Assembly (NCBI GenBank): GCA_964458575.1 | Contig: CAYWMD010000042.1 | Coordinates: 1 to 59,216 of the forward strand | Direction: 5' to 3' | Length of the DNA: 59,216 nucleotides | Source of the DNA: CAYWMD01 sp964458575 | GTDB lineage: Bacteria; Verrucomicrobiota; Verrucomicrobiia; Limisphaerales; JADLHS01 | Part shown: positions 51,864 through 59,216 of the stretch, piece by piece | Position numbering within the stretch: position 1 is the stretch's first letter | Layout: every line of letters begins with the position of its first letter | The notes under the pieces: generated by a model | Database searches by the model: none | What the model was told of the DNA's origin: nothing | Seen by the model: only the letters and a program-made list of their open reading frames with translations | Position numbers and translations under genes: made by a program

Positions 51864-52709
51864 ATGAGATTCGGCATCAATACGTTTCTTTTCACTTCAC
51901 CGTTCACCAACGAGAGTACCCGGCTGTTCAAGCAATTCAAGCAATGGGGTTTCGATTCCATCGAAATTCCCATCGAAGACCCGTCGCACATTGACCCGGT
52001 CCATGTGCGCCGCGAACTGGATCGCCACGGGCTGGTCTGCGGCTCGGTGTGCGCCTGCATGGGCCCGGACCGCGACCTGCGCGGCACGCCCAAACAGCAA
52101 CGCACGGGGCTCGATTACCTGCGGGAGATTATTGACCAGATGGTGGTGTTGGGCTGTCCGTCGCTGATCGGGCCGGTGTACTCCGCGGTGGGGCGCGCCG
52201 ACGCCGTGCCGCCGGACGAATACAAACGGCAATGGGCGACCGTGGTGAAGCATCTCAAAGTCATCTGCCAGTACGCTGAGAAACGCGGCCGCCAGATTTG
52301 CCTGGAACCGTTGAACCGTTTTGAAACCGACTTCATCAATACGTGCGACCAGGCGCTCAAGATGCAGAAGGCCGTCGGCAGTCCGGTGCTGAAACTGCAT
52401 CTCGACACCTTCCACATGAACATCGAGGAGAAGGACCAGGCGGCGGCGATCCGCAAGGCGGGCAAGTTGCTCGGCCATTTCCATGCGTGCGGCTGCGACC
52501 GCGGCACACCGGGCAACGACAGCATAGCCTGGAAATCCATCGCGGCGGCGCTCAAGGCCGTCCGCTACCACGGCGATGTCGTCATCGAATCCTTCACAAC
52601 CGACGTGAAGGTCATCGCCCGCGCGGCGGCGATCTGGCGGCGGATCGAACCGACCCGCAACGAAATCGCCGTCAAGGGCCTGAAGTTTTTGAAGCGAACC
52701 CTGAAGTAA
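51864..52709 (+). CDS. Sugar epimerase/isomerase, xylose-isomerase-like TIM barrel
   Basis: The 281-residue protein is of the tagatose/psicose 3-epimerase type. Metal and base residues appear in CLEPLNRFETDFINT (Glu), KLHLDTFHMNIEE (Asp, His), FHACGCDRGTPG (His) and VIESF (Glu). It is cytoplasmic, with no signal. It stands first in a group with DUF1080 and ThuA genes, a set common in PVC bacteria. Confidence 0.9.
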   Translation: MRFGINTFLFTSPFTNESTRLFKQFKQWGFDSIEIPIEDPSHIDPVHVRRELDRHGLVCGSVCACMGPDRDLRGTPKQQRTGLDYLREIIDQMVVLGCPSLIGPVYSAVGRADAVPPDEYKRQWATVVKHLKVICQYAEKRGRQICLEPLNRFETDFINTCDQALKMQKAVGSPVLKLHLDTFHMNIEEKDQAAAIRKAGKLLGHFHACGCDRGTPGNDSIAWKSIAAALKAVRYHGDVVIESFTTDVKVIARAAAIWRRIEPTRNEIAVKGLKFLKRTLK

Positions 52710-52741
52710 TGCGTCCATTCCCCCGACCGATCGCGAATCAC

Positions 52742-53473
52742 ATGAAATCAAAACTACTCTCGGCAGCCGCGGGCGCGGCGTTGATGGCGATGGCGTTCTC
52801 CGCCACTGCCGCCGACAAAAACGCCGGCTTCACGAAGATTTTCAACGGCAAGGACCTGACCGGCTGGAGCGGCAATCCGGAACTGTGGTCGGTGGAAGAC
52901 AATTCCATCATTGGTAAAACCACCGCGGAAAAGCCCATCAAGGGCAATACGTTCCTGATTTGGACCAACGGCGAAGTGGCTGACTTCGAGTTGCGCCTGT
53001 CGTTCAAGATCGAGCCCAACAATGACAAGGGCTTCGCCAATTCAGGCATCCAATACCGCAGCAAGGTGGTGAACGAGCAGAACTGGGGTGTGGGCGGCTA
53101 TCAGGCCGACATCGAAGCGGGCCCGACCTACAGCGGCATTCTCTACGATGAACGCGGTGTGGCGGGCGGACGCAACATCATGGCCGCGCGGGGCGAGAAG
53201 GTTGTCTGGAACAAGGACTGCAAGAAGCAGGTGACCGGCAAACTCGAAGACGCCGAGAAAGCGCAGGCCAGCATCCAGCCCGGCCATTGGAGCGGATACA
53301 CCGTCATCGTGAAAGGCAACCACATCCAGCATTTCATCAACGATATTCAGACCGTGGACGTGACGGACGAGTGCGAAGCCAAGGCGCTGAAATCCGGTGT
53401 GCTCGCCCTGCAACTCCACCAGGGACCGCCCATGACGGCCAGGTTCAAGAACATCCGGTTGAAGAAACTTTAA
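52742..53473 (+). CDS. DUF1080 protein (3-keto-glycoside hydrolase/lyase type), secreted
   Basis: A signal peptide (LLSAAAGAALMAMAFSATAA) precedes the jelly-roll DUF1080 domain: FTKIFNGKDLTGWSGNPELW at the start and IQHFINDIQTVDVTDECEA near the end. Some DUF1080 members cleave 3-keto-glycosides. The ATG at 52742 lies 32 bases after the epimerase stop. It acts in the periplasm. Confidence 0.9.
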   Translation: MKSKLLSAAAGAALMAMAFSATAADKNAGFTKIFNGKDLTGWSGNPELWSVEDNSIIGKTTAEKPIKGNTFLIWTNGEVADFELRLSFKIEPNNDKGFANSGIQYRSKVVNEQNWGVGGYQADIEAGPTYSGILYDERGVAGGRNIMAARGEKVVWNKDCKKQVTGKLEDAEKAQASIQPGHWSGYTVIVKGNHIQHFINDIQTVDVTDECEAKALKSGVLALQLHQGPPMTARFKNIRLKKL

Positions 53474-53516
53474 TCGCTCGTGGCTGCGTTCGTGAGCGCG
53501 CGGCAAAATTCATTCC

Positions 53517-54407
53517 ATGAAAAACCTCCTCCTTATCCCATTGTTCCTTGCCACCACGCTGGCTGCTTCCGCCGCGGACAAAAAAATCGTCTTCCTCGCC
53601 GGCCCGCAAAGCCATGGACCACGCGAGCATGAACACCGGGCCGGTTGCCTGTTGCTCCAGACCTGCCTCGCCAACACGCCGGGCGTCAGCTCGGTGGTTT
53701 ACTCCAATGGCTGGCCGGCTGACGCGAAAACCGCGTTCGACGACGCGGCGGCCATCGTGGTTTACGCCGACGGCGGCGGACGGCATCCGCTGCTCACGGA
53801 GGACCACCTGCAAGTCGTCGGCGACCTGATGAAAAAGGGCGTGGGTCTGGCGTGCCTGCATTACGCGGTTGAACCGACCAAGGAAAAAGGCGAAAAGGAA
53901 TTCCTCGACTGGATTGGCGGCGCTTTTGAAATTGACTGGTCGGTCAATCCCCATTGGGACGCGGACTTCAAAACGCTGCCCAAGCACCCCGTCACGCGCG
54001 GCGTGAACCCGTTCAAGATTCGCGATGAATGGTATTTCCACATGCGTTTCCGCGACGGGATGCAGGGCGTGACGCCGATTCTCAGCGCCGTCGCGCCGGA
54101 AAGCACGATGGAACGCCCGGACGGTCCGCACAGCGGCAACCCAGCCGTGCGCGAGGCCGTAAAACGTGGTGAACCGCAGCACATGGCCTGGGCCTGCGAG
54201 CGGTCGGATGGCGGGCGCGGCTTCGGCTTCACCGGCGCGCACTTTCACAACAACTGGGCGAACGATGATTTCCGCAAGCTCGTGCTCAATGCGATCTTGT
54301 GGGTGGGCCAGGTGGACGTACCCGCGAGCGGCGTGCAATCCACGGTCACGGAGGAACTGTTGGCGCAGAACCTGGACGCGAAGGCGCCGCGGAAGGCCAA
54401 GAAGTAG
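53517..54407 (+). CDS. ThuA-domain protein, secreted
   Basis: After a signal peptide (NLLLIPLFLATTLAASAAD) comes a ThuA glutamine-amidotransferase-like fold: KIVFLAGPQSHGPREHEHRA, CLHYAVEPTKEKG, and GFTGAHFHNNWANDDFRKLV near the end. ThuA proteins take part in disaccharide use, often with DUF1080 and keto-sugar genes. It lies 43 bases after the DUF1080 gene. Confidence 0.88.
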   Translation: MKNLLLIPLFLATTLAASAADKKIVFLAGPQSHGPREHEHRAGCLLLQTCLANTPGVSSVVYSNGWPADAKTAFDDAAAIVVYADGGGRHPLLTEDHLQVVGDLMKKGVGLACLHYAVEPTKEKGEKEFLDWIGGAFEIDWSVNPHWDADFKTLPKHPVTRGVNPFKIRDEWYFHMRFRDGMQGVTPILSAVAPESTMERPDGPHSGNPAVREAVKRGEPQHMAWACERSDGGRGFGFTGAHFHNNWANDDFRKLVLNAILWVGQVDVPASGVQSTVTEELLAQNLDAKAPRKAKK

Positions 54408-54472
54408 CCCAACCCGGCAGCGGGGCAAATCAAATCCGCAAGCGCCGGCATCCCAGGCTCACCGCCTGGAAG

Positions 54473-55507
54473 TTACAGACTGTTCAGCACATCAATCAAC
54501 TGCCGCAGCCTTCCATAGTCGCGCCGGTTGAAGCCAAAAGCGATCCGTTCCAGATCCAGTCGGTCGTTGTCCTCGCGTTCCTCCGGGGTTGCCTCGATGC
54601 GTTTGATCGGCGACCCGATGATGATGTCGGCAAAATCCTCATTCATCGCTTCGAGGGCCGAATCGGTCGGGGCGTGTTTGAGCCGGATGACAAACAGGTC
54701 CTTCACAAACCGCGTGGATTGAAAATTCCGGTAGAAACGCGTGACAATTTTGACGGCCTCGTCCGTGTCGTCGGTGATGTGATAAAGGTTGAGGTCGTCG
54801 GGCGAAATCAATTCGTTGCGCAGGAAATGTTCGCGCACGTGCTTGTCCCAGGTCTTCCAATAAGTCCCGCCCGGCCGGTCCACCAGCACCAGCGGCATGA
54901 GCTGGCTTTTGCCCGTTTGCATCAATGTCAGCGCCTCGTAACCTTCATCCATCGTGCCGAAACCGCCCGGGAACAGCACGATGGCGTCCGAGTGGCGGAT
55001 GAAAATGAGCTTGCGCGTGAAGAAATATTTGAAGGTGACGAGCTTCTTGTCCTCCTTGATGATGGGGTTGGCGGATTGTTCCCAGGGCAGCCGGATGTTC
55101 ACGCCGAAACTGTTCTCCGGCCCGGCCCCCTCGTGTCCGGCCTGCATGATGCCCGGGCCGGCGCCGGTGATGACCATGAATCCGGCCTCTGCGATTTTCC
55201 GACCGAACTCGACCGCCTGTTGATATTCCGTCTTGTCCGATCCGATGCGCGCCGAACCGAATATGGTCACTTTTCTGGTCTTGGCGTAGGGCGCGAACAG
55301 CCGAAACGCATAGCGCAACTCGCGCAGCGCAGTCTGAATCACGCGCACGTCCCCGGTGTCCTTTACATCCTTCAGCAGCTTTATCGCGTTTTCGATGATG
55401 TCGGCGACGGCTTCTTCGTTGTGGCCGCCGGCTTTAAACGCGATGAGTTCCTCCACCCGGCGTCGCAACTCCGGATCGCCGGGCGGTTTGTCTGGCTTGT
55501 TATTCAT
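54473..55507 (-). CDS. LOG-family Rossmann-fold protein (TIGR00730)
   Basis: The protein of 344 residues has the LOG motifs: TIFGSARIG at the start, GAGPGIMQAGHEGA in the middle and FPGGFGTMDEGYEALTLMQTG. Many members are cytokinin-riboside 5'-monophosphate phosphoribohydrolases or nucleotide hydrolases. It is longer than simple LOG proteins because of N- and C-terminal extensions. The start ATG is at 55507; a TTG at 55555 would extend it by 16 codons. It is downstream of the glycosyltransferase gene on the same strand. Confidence 0.9.
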   Translation of the reverse strand: MNNKPDKPPGDPELRRRVEELIAFKAGGHNEEAVADIIENAIKLLKDVKDTGDVRVIQTALRELRYAFRLFAPYAKTRKVTIFGSARIGSDKTEYQQAVEFGRKIAEAGFMVITGAGPGIMQAGHEGAGPENSFGVNIRLPWEQSANPIIKEDKKLVTFKYFFTRKLIFIRHSDAIVLFPGGFGTMDEGYEALTLMQTGKSQLMPLVLVDRPGGTYWKTWDKHVREHFLRNELISPDDLNLYHITDDTDEAVKIVTRFYRNFQSTRFVKDLFVIRLKHAPTDSALEAMNEDFADIIIGSPIKRIEATPEEREDNDRLDLERIAFGFNRRDYGRLRQLIDVLNSL

Positions 55508-55558
55508 TTTGCCAAGGATAATGAAGTAGCCCGTGTTCGCGCAATCTTCCAACAACGA

Positions 55559-56824
55559 TCACTTTTTCACCATCGTTCCGTCGCGCCGCACGCAAAAGTG
55601 CTCGCCTCGCCATTCGATTCGGCGGCCGGTGAAGGCGCAAACCCAGAGCGCCGTGTTTAACAGGTCTTTCACCGGCACCAGCCAGACGTTGAACAGGGGT
55701 GAATACGACTGCGCCAACCGACGCTGCAAATCTCCCGCCACCAGCAGACGGGCGAGCAGAAACAAGGCGGCGACCAAAACCGGGATCGTCAGGTGCATAC
55801 CCGCGCTGAAAACCCTGCCAACCGGACCACCGTGACCTTCGAGCGTGATCCCCATCAACGCGGTCAGCAACCACAGCATCGGCCACAAGGTCGCGTTGCT
55901 GACGATGCTGAAAAAATAGGGCGTGGGTTTGCACACGCGAAACGTGCGCGCCCAACGCAACTGATGTCGCCACACTTCACGCCAGCCCATCCGCGACGAC
56001 CAGCACTCCACCACCACCGGGCAAATTTCGATGCGATAACCACGCCGGGCGATCCGGTGGCCGAGTTGATAGTCATCGGCCAGACAGTCGGTCAACGCCG
56101 GAAATCCGCCGACGGCACCGAGCAGCTTTCGGTGCATGGCCATCACCGCGCCCAGGGCGAAGTCCAATTTATGCAAACCCGCCCCCTGCAGCACCTGGCT
56201 CCAGAAATCGGCGTTGACCGCGATGGCTTCGCATTGCATCGCGGGCCCGACCGCGTTGGCGTAACGATAAAAGCAATGAATCAGACCGACGCTCTCGTCC
56301 CGCAACGGCGCGATCAGATTTTGCAGCAGATCCGGCGGCACCAACACGTCCGCATCGCTGACGACGACAATCTCGTGCTTCGCCCGCGGCTCAAGCTGGG
56401 CGAGCTTGGAGACTTTTGCGTTTGCCCCGAGCCGTTCGGGGCAGATCACCAGTTGGGCATCGCACGCGGGAAATTCAAGCAGCAGTCGCTTGACGATGGC
56501 ACACGCCGGGTCCTCCGCGCTGGCAACCCCAAAAAGGATCTGAATGGGGCCCGCGTAATCCTGGGTCAGCCAGCTTCGCAAACAGGACTCGGTGAACTCG
56601 TCCGCGCCATGGAGCGATTTAAGCAGCGTGACCGGCGGAAACAGGCTGCTTCCGTTGTCTTTGGAACAGGGGATGGATCGTTGGCGCGCCGCGCCGCGAT
56701 CGAGGACTTCAGAAGCGGATTCAATCCGCCGGTGGAGCGGAAACCGTCGTGCCGCCAGCCACTGCCAGAGCGTGCAAAAAAAGCTCGCAACTGCGAGTGC
56801 GCTCAGGATGCCGCTCAAAATCAC
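55559..56824 (-). CDS. GT21/HpnI-like membrane glycosyltransferase
   Basis: The 421-residue protein begins with a TM helix (ILSALAVASFFCTLWQWLAA), has the ceramide-glucosyltransferase pattern D (VVSDADV), D (DDYQLG) and QxxRW (HQLRWAR), and ends with several TM helices. HpnI adds a sugar to hopanoids and relatives act on ceramide. No hopanoid genes are visible in the window, so the lipid acceptor is uncertain. Confidence 0.88.
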   Translation of the reverse strand: MILSGILSALAVASFFCTLWQWLAARRFPLHRRIESASEVLDRGAARQRSIPCSKDNGSSLFPPVTLLKSLHGADEFTESCLRSWLTQDYAGPIQILFGVASAEDPACAIVKRLLLEFPACDAQLVICPERLGANAKVSKLAQLEPRAKHEIVVVSDADVLVPPDLLQNLIAPLRDESVGLIHCFYRYANAVGPAMQCEAIAVNADFWSQVLQGAGLHKLDFALGAVMAMHRKLLGAVGGFPALTDCLADDYQLGHRIARRGYRIEICPVVVECWSSRMGWREVWRHQLRWARTFRVCKPTPYFFSIVSNATLWPMLWLLTALMGITLEGHGGPVGRVFSAGMHLTIPVLVAALFLLARLLVAGDLQRRLAQSYSPLFNVWLVPVKDLLNTALWVCAFTGRRIEWRGEHFCVRRDGTMVKK

Positions 56825-56906
56825 CGGTTGGTACTAGGCGGCACCGGTGCGGTCGGCAAGCGCGGAATTTAGAACGTCGGCGACCGCGCAAGCGGATTGA
56901 AAGGGC

Positions 56907-56981
56907 TGGTAGGCGCTGAGGGATTTGAACCCCCGACCTTCTCCGTGTAAAGGAGCTGCGCTACCGCTGCGCCAAGCGCCT
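56907..56981 (-). tRNA. tRNA-Val (anticodon UAC)
   Basis: On the minus strand the acceptor stem AGGCGCT/AGCGCCT, D-arm, T-loop TTCAAAT and an encoded CCA end are seen. The anticodon loop TTTACAC gives UAC, which reads GUA and so is valine. The lowest anticodon-stem pair is a G-A mismatch, which does not prevent folding. The tRNA lies between the GT21 gene and trmL. Confidence 0.93.
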
Positions 56982-57022
56982 GACCGTGGTCATTATCGCA
57001 GACGCCCGCGCTTTGACAAAGT

Positions 57023-57487
57023 TCAAATCTCGCCGGTGAATCCTTGTTGCCGCAGTGCCTCAAATAACACCAGCGCCGCGCAGTTCGATAAGTTCAACGA
57101 CCGCGACGGCTCGTTGAACATGGGAATCCGCAACCAACGCTCGCGGTTTTGCTCCAACAATTGCCCGGGCAACCCCGCCGTCTCCCGGCCAAAAATCAGA
57201 TAGTCGTCCGCTGCAAATCTTGCCTCGGTATAAAGTTTCGGACCGCCGGATTCGATGAACCAGAGCCGCGCCGCGGCCGGAAGCTTTTCCGCGAAGGCCG
57301 TCCAGTTTGGCCAGCGATGCCACTCGACGTGTTCCCAGTAATCCATGCCGGCGCGTTTCAATTGCGCGTCGTCGAGTTTGAAACCGAACGGCTCGATCAG
57401 ATGCAATACCGTGCGCGTGGCCGCGCATAACCGCGCCACATTCCCAGTGTTCGGCGGGATTTCGGGTTGGACCAGGACGATATTCAT
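57023..57487 (-). CDS. trmL: tRNA (cytidine(34)-2'-O)-methyltransferase
   Basis: The 154-residue SPOUT enzyme begins MNIVLVQPEIPPNTGNVARL, with LIFGRETAGLPG and MFNEPSRSLNLSNCAALVLF, the knotted SAM site. It methylates the wobble base of tRNA-Leu. It lies on the same strand as truA, and the two are separated by a palindromic element. Confidence 0.93.
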   Translation of the reverse strand: MNIVLVQPEIPPNTGNVARLCAATRTVLHLIEPFGFKLDDAQLKRAGMDYWEHVEWHRWPNWTAFAEKLPAAARLWFIESGGPKLYTEARFAADDYLIFGRETAGLPGQLLEQNRERWLRIPMFNEPSRSLNLSNCAALVLFEALRQQGFTGEI

Positions 57488-57489
57488 CG

Positions 57490-57580
57490 GTAGCAGCCGC
57501 GGTAACGAGGCTTTGACTGTTTCTTTACTCTGGCTTCTCCAGTTCTCATTTGGTTTGAGCCTCCTTACGTCGGCTGCTAC
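57490..57580. repeat. GTAGCAGCCG palindromic element, gives TruA C-terminus and stop
   Basis: Arms GTAGCAGCCGCGGTAACGAG (left) and CTCCTTACGTCGGCTGCTAC (right) are inverted with few changes, around 35 bases. The right arm is part of truA: read on the minus strand it encodes the tail SSRRKEAQTK and the stop codon. Confidence 0.9.
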
Positions 57581-58349
57581 GAGGCCTTGAATAGAATACC
57601 TTCCACAGCACCAGCCCGTGCGCCGGCGCGGTCATTCCCGCCCCACGACGGTCGCGGTGCGCCAGGATCTGCTTGATATCTTGCGCCGCGATTTTGCCCT
57701 GACCCACCTGCACCAGCGTGCCCACGATGCCCCGGCACATCTTGTAAAGAAAACCGTCGCCTTCGATATAAAACGTGAGCAGCGGACCGCTCCGCTTGAT
57801 TTCACAACGCGTCAACGTGCGCACCGTGGACTCCATCTCATAATTGCGCGTGCCCGCGAAGGATTTGAAATCGTGTCTGCCCAGGAAAGATTTTGCCGCC
57901 GCGCGCATGGCGGCGAGGTCCAGGGGCAACGGCACCTGCCACGCCCGATGGCGAAGGAGCGGATTCATCGCCGTGTGATTCCAGACGAAATAGCGATATT
58001 GCTTGCCCGTGGCGTCGAAACGCGCGTGGAATTTCGCCGGGGCGCGGGACGCCGAGGTAATGCGAATGTCGTTCGGCAGCCACGCGTTGAGCGCGAGCGC
58101 AAGCTTGGCGGTGGTCATTCTAAATTCTGCGCGGGGAATTTCCAAATGCGCCACCATGCCCAGCGCATGCACGCCCGTATCCGTGCGGCTGGAGCCATGG
58201 ACACGCGGTTTGCTGGGAAACAACTTTGCCAGTGCCGCCTCGACCTTTTCCTGCACGCCCGTGCCAATCTTCTGCCATTGCCAGCCCTGGTAGGCCGTGC
58301 CGTCGTAGGCGATGGTGAGCTTCAATTTGAGCGAGTCCACTGCTGGCAT
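57546..58349 (-). CDS. truA: tRNA pseudouridine(38-40) synthase
   Basis: The 267-residue enzyme has the catalytic Asp in GSSRTDTGVHALGM, the KLTIAYDGTAYQGWQ start and the GDGFLYKMCRGIVG segment. It makes pseudouridine in the tRNA anticodon arm. The start is set at 58349 (MPAVDSL); 11 more upstream codons come from an ATTAAG repeat. The last ten residues are from the palindromic element at 57490-57580. Confidence 0.93.
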   Translation of the reverse strand: MPAVDSLKLKLTIAYDGTAYQGWQWQKIGTGVQEKVEAALAKLFPSKPRVHGSSRTDTGVHALGMVAHLEIPRAEFRMTTAKLALALNAWLPNDIRITSASRAPAKFHARFDATGKQYRYFVWNHTAMNPLLRHRAWQVPLPLDLAAMRAAAKSFLGRHDFKSFAGTRNYEMESTVRTLTRCEIKRSGPLLTFYIEGDGFLYKMCRGIVGTLVQVGQGKIAAQDIKQILAHRDRRGAGMTAPAHGLVLWKVFYSRPRSSRRKEAQTK

Positions 58350-58354
58350 TCGGT

Positions 58355-58424
58355 TCTTAATCGTAATCTTCCCCTTAATCATAATCTCGGGAGGATTAAG
58401 AGTAAGATTACGATTAAGATTAGG
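58355..58424. repeat. CTTAATCGTAATC / GATTAAG palindromic repeat, copy 2
   Basis: The left part has CTTAATCGTAATCTTCCCC, the right GATTAAGAGTAAGATTACG. It fills the space between ruvX and truA and extends the truA frame upstream. Same family as 37916-37999. Confidence 0.9.
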
Positions 58425-58433
58425 AGGCGGTCA

Positions 58434-58847
58434 TCACGGCGCAAGCGAATCGAGATAACTCTGCAACAAAATTGCCGCCGCCGTCTTATCCACCTTCTCC
58501 TTGCGTTTCTCGCGACGGACATTGCCTTGGATCAAAAACTTCTGTGCCTGAACCGTGGTGAGGCGTTCGTCCAGCGTCTTGATCGGAATCGCAATCGCAT
58601 CTTTTACCACGGCGACAAACTCCTGCACTTTAAGCGCCGCCGGACCGTAACTGCCATCCATGTTCCGCGGCATTCCGATGAGAATGAGTTCGACCTCTTT
58701 TTCGCGGATGATCTCCTTGAGCCGCGCTAGAAAACCCGCGAACGGCTCGGCGAGAATGTATTCCAGCGGCGACGCGATCATCTTCATCTCGTCGCTCACC
58801 GCGACGCCGATGCGTTTCGTTCCGTGATCAAGGGAGAGAATGCGCAT
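58434..58847 (-). CDS. ruvX: Holliday junction resolvase-like / pre-16S rRNA nuclease (YqgF)
   Basis: The 137-residue RNase H-fold protein begins MRILSLDHGTKRIGVAVSDE with the first catalytic Asp, then LILIGMPRNMDGSYGP and KTLDERLTTVQA with the second and third acidic positions (DER, and DKTAA near the end). It processes 16S rRNA ends. The ATG at 58847 fits the family; an upstream TTG is less likely. Confidence 0.92.
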   Translation of the reverse strand: MRILSLDHGTKRIGVAVSDEMKMIASPLEYILAEPFAGFLARLKEIIREKEVELILIGMPRNMDGSYGPAALKVQEFVAVVKDAIAIPIKTLDERLTTVQAQKFLIQGNVRREKRKEKVDKTAAAILLQSYLDSLAP

Positions 58848-58899
58848 AAAATTCAACCGTTAATCCACATTTGTAGGCGCCAATAAGCGAAATGGGGGA

Positions 58900-59216
58900 T
58901 CAAAGTGTCCTCATCACGTTCGCCGCAGCAGCAACGGTCTTCTCGATGTCCGCCTCGCTGTGCGCGGTGGAAATGAAACCCGCCTCGAATTGCGACGGGG
59001 CGAGATACACACCCGCGTCCAACATGCCGTGGAAGAATTTTTTGAAACGTTCGCGGTCAGCCTTCATCGCGTCGGTGAGATTCCAGACCGGTTCACTCGT
59101 GAAATAGCCGCAGAACATCGAGCCGCAACGATTAAACGTGACGGGAATGCCGGCGGACTTCGCCGCATCACGCATGGCCTTTTCGAACAGTGTGCCCAGA
59201 TATTCCAGACGCTCGT
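58900..59216 (-). CDS. hemL: Glutamate-1-semialdehyde 2,1-aminomutase, C-terminal part (cut by window edge)
   Basis: The visible end matches HemL: GIPVTFNRCGSMFCGYFTSE, then ERFKKFFHGMLDAGVYLAPS, FEAGFISTAHSEADIEKTV. It makes 5-aminolevulinate, the first step of tetrapyrrole synthesis. Its start lies beyond the right edge, so only about 105 residues can be seen. Confidence 0.92.
   Translation of the reverse strand, partial: ERLEYLGTLFEKAMRDAAKSAGIPVTFNRCGSMFCGYFTSEPVWNLTDAMKADRERFKKFFHGMLDAGVYLAPSQFEAGFISTAHSEADIEKTVAAAANVMRTL

Overview
The window (about 59 kb, GC-rich) looks like the chromosome of a Verrucomicrobiota bacterium, most likely near Pedosphaerales/Limisphaerales. The grounds are inferential: a diderm gene set (several lipoproteins, HflK/HflC-type proteins, type IV pilus ATPase), many ECF sigma factors with unknown membrane partners, GspG-like hypothetical proteins, DUF1080/ThuA/sugar-epimerase genes, and a high density of small palindromic repeats between and inside genes. 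No phage or IS element was recognised.

Layout. 1-9.1 kb: pilT (cut by the left edge), a TPR-like membrane protein, a lipoprotein, rimO with in-frame insertions, and an ABC-2 exporter set (ATPase, permease, TPR-like partner). 9.1-18.2 kb: a Doc-type toxin/antitoxin pair, a P1B metal ATPase, three adjoining SPFH (HflK/HflC-like) genes, an ABC-2 permease, and a MauE-like plus rhodanese pair. 18.3-25.7 kb: two copies of a module made of an ECF sigma factor, a small one-TM protein and a large multi-TM protein with a pseudopilin-like C-terminus, with a TPR-like protein between them. 25.9-31 kb: a receiver/metallo-beta-lactamase fusion, a permuted papain-fold protein, a lipoprotein and a DUF2851 gene. 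31-36 kb: HtrA-type protease and a Gld-like ABC gliding/auxiliary transporter set.

36-44.8 kb: a HemW-like radical SAM enzyme overlapping a chorismate-lyase-like gene; then the most striking locus, two WXG100-like small proteins (W-x-D turns), a coiled-coil protein and a 1343-residue membrane FtsK/SpoIIIE ATPase with three ATPase-like domains, resembling the EccC part of type VII secretion but in a diderm; then an FAD oxidoreductase of the halogenase/geranylgeranyl-reductase type. 44.8-59 kb: LysR regulator, DUF2934 protein, glycosyltransferases (GT4 and HpnI-like), a YbgC-type thioesterase, GDSL hydrolase, an acyl-CoA ligase, a sugar module (epimerase, DUF1080, ThuA), a LOG-family protein, tRNA-Val(UAC), trmL, truA, ruvX and the end of hemL.

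The second theme is repeats. At least eight families of short inverted-repeat elements occur. Several lie inside coding sequences in frame or supply the C-terminus and stop codon (rimO, DUF2851, EccC-like ATPase, acyl-CoA ligase, truA, ECF-partner protein), a behaviour like that of Rickettsia palindromic elements.
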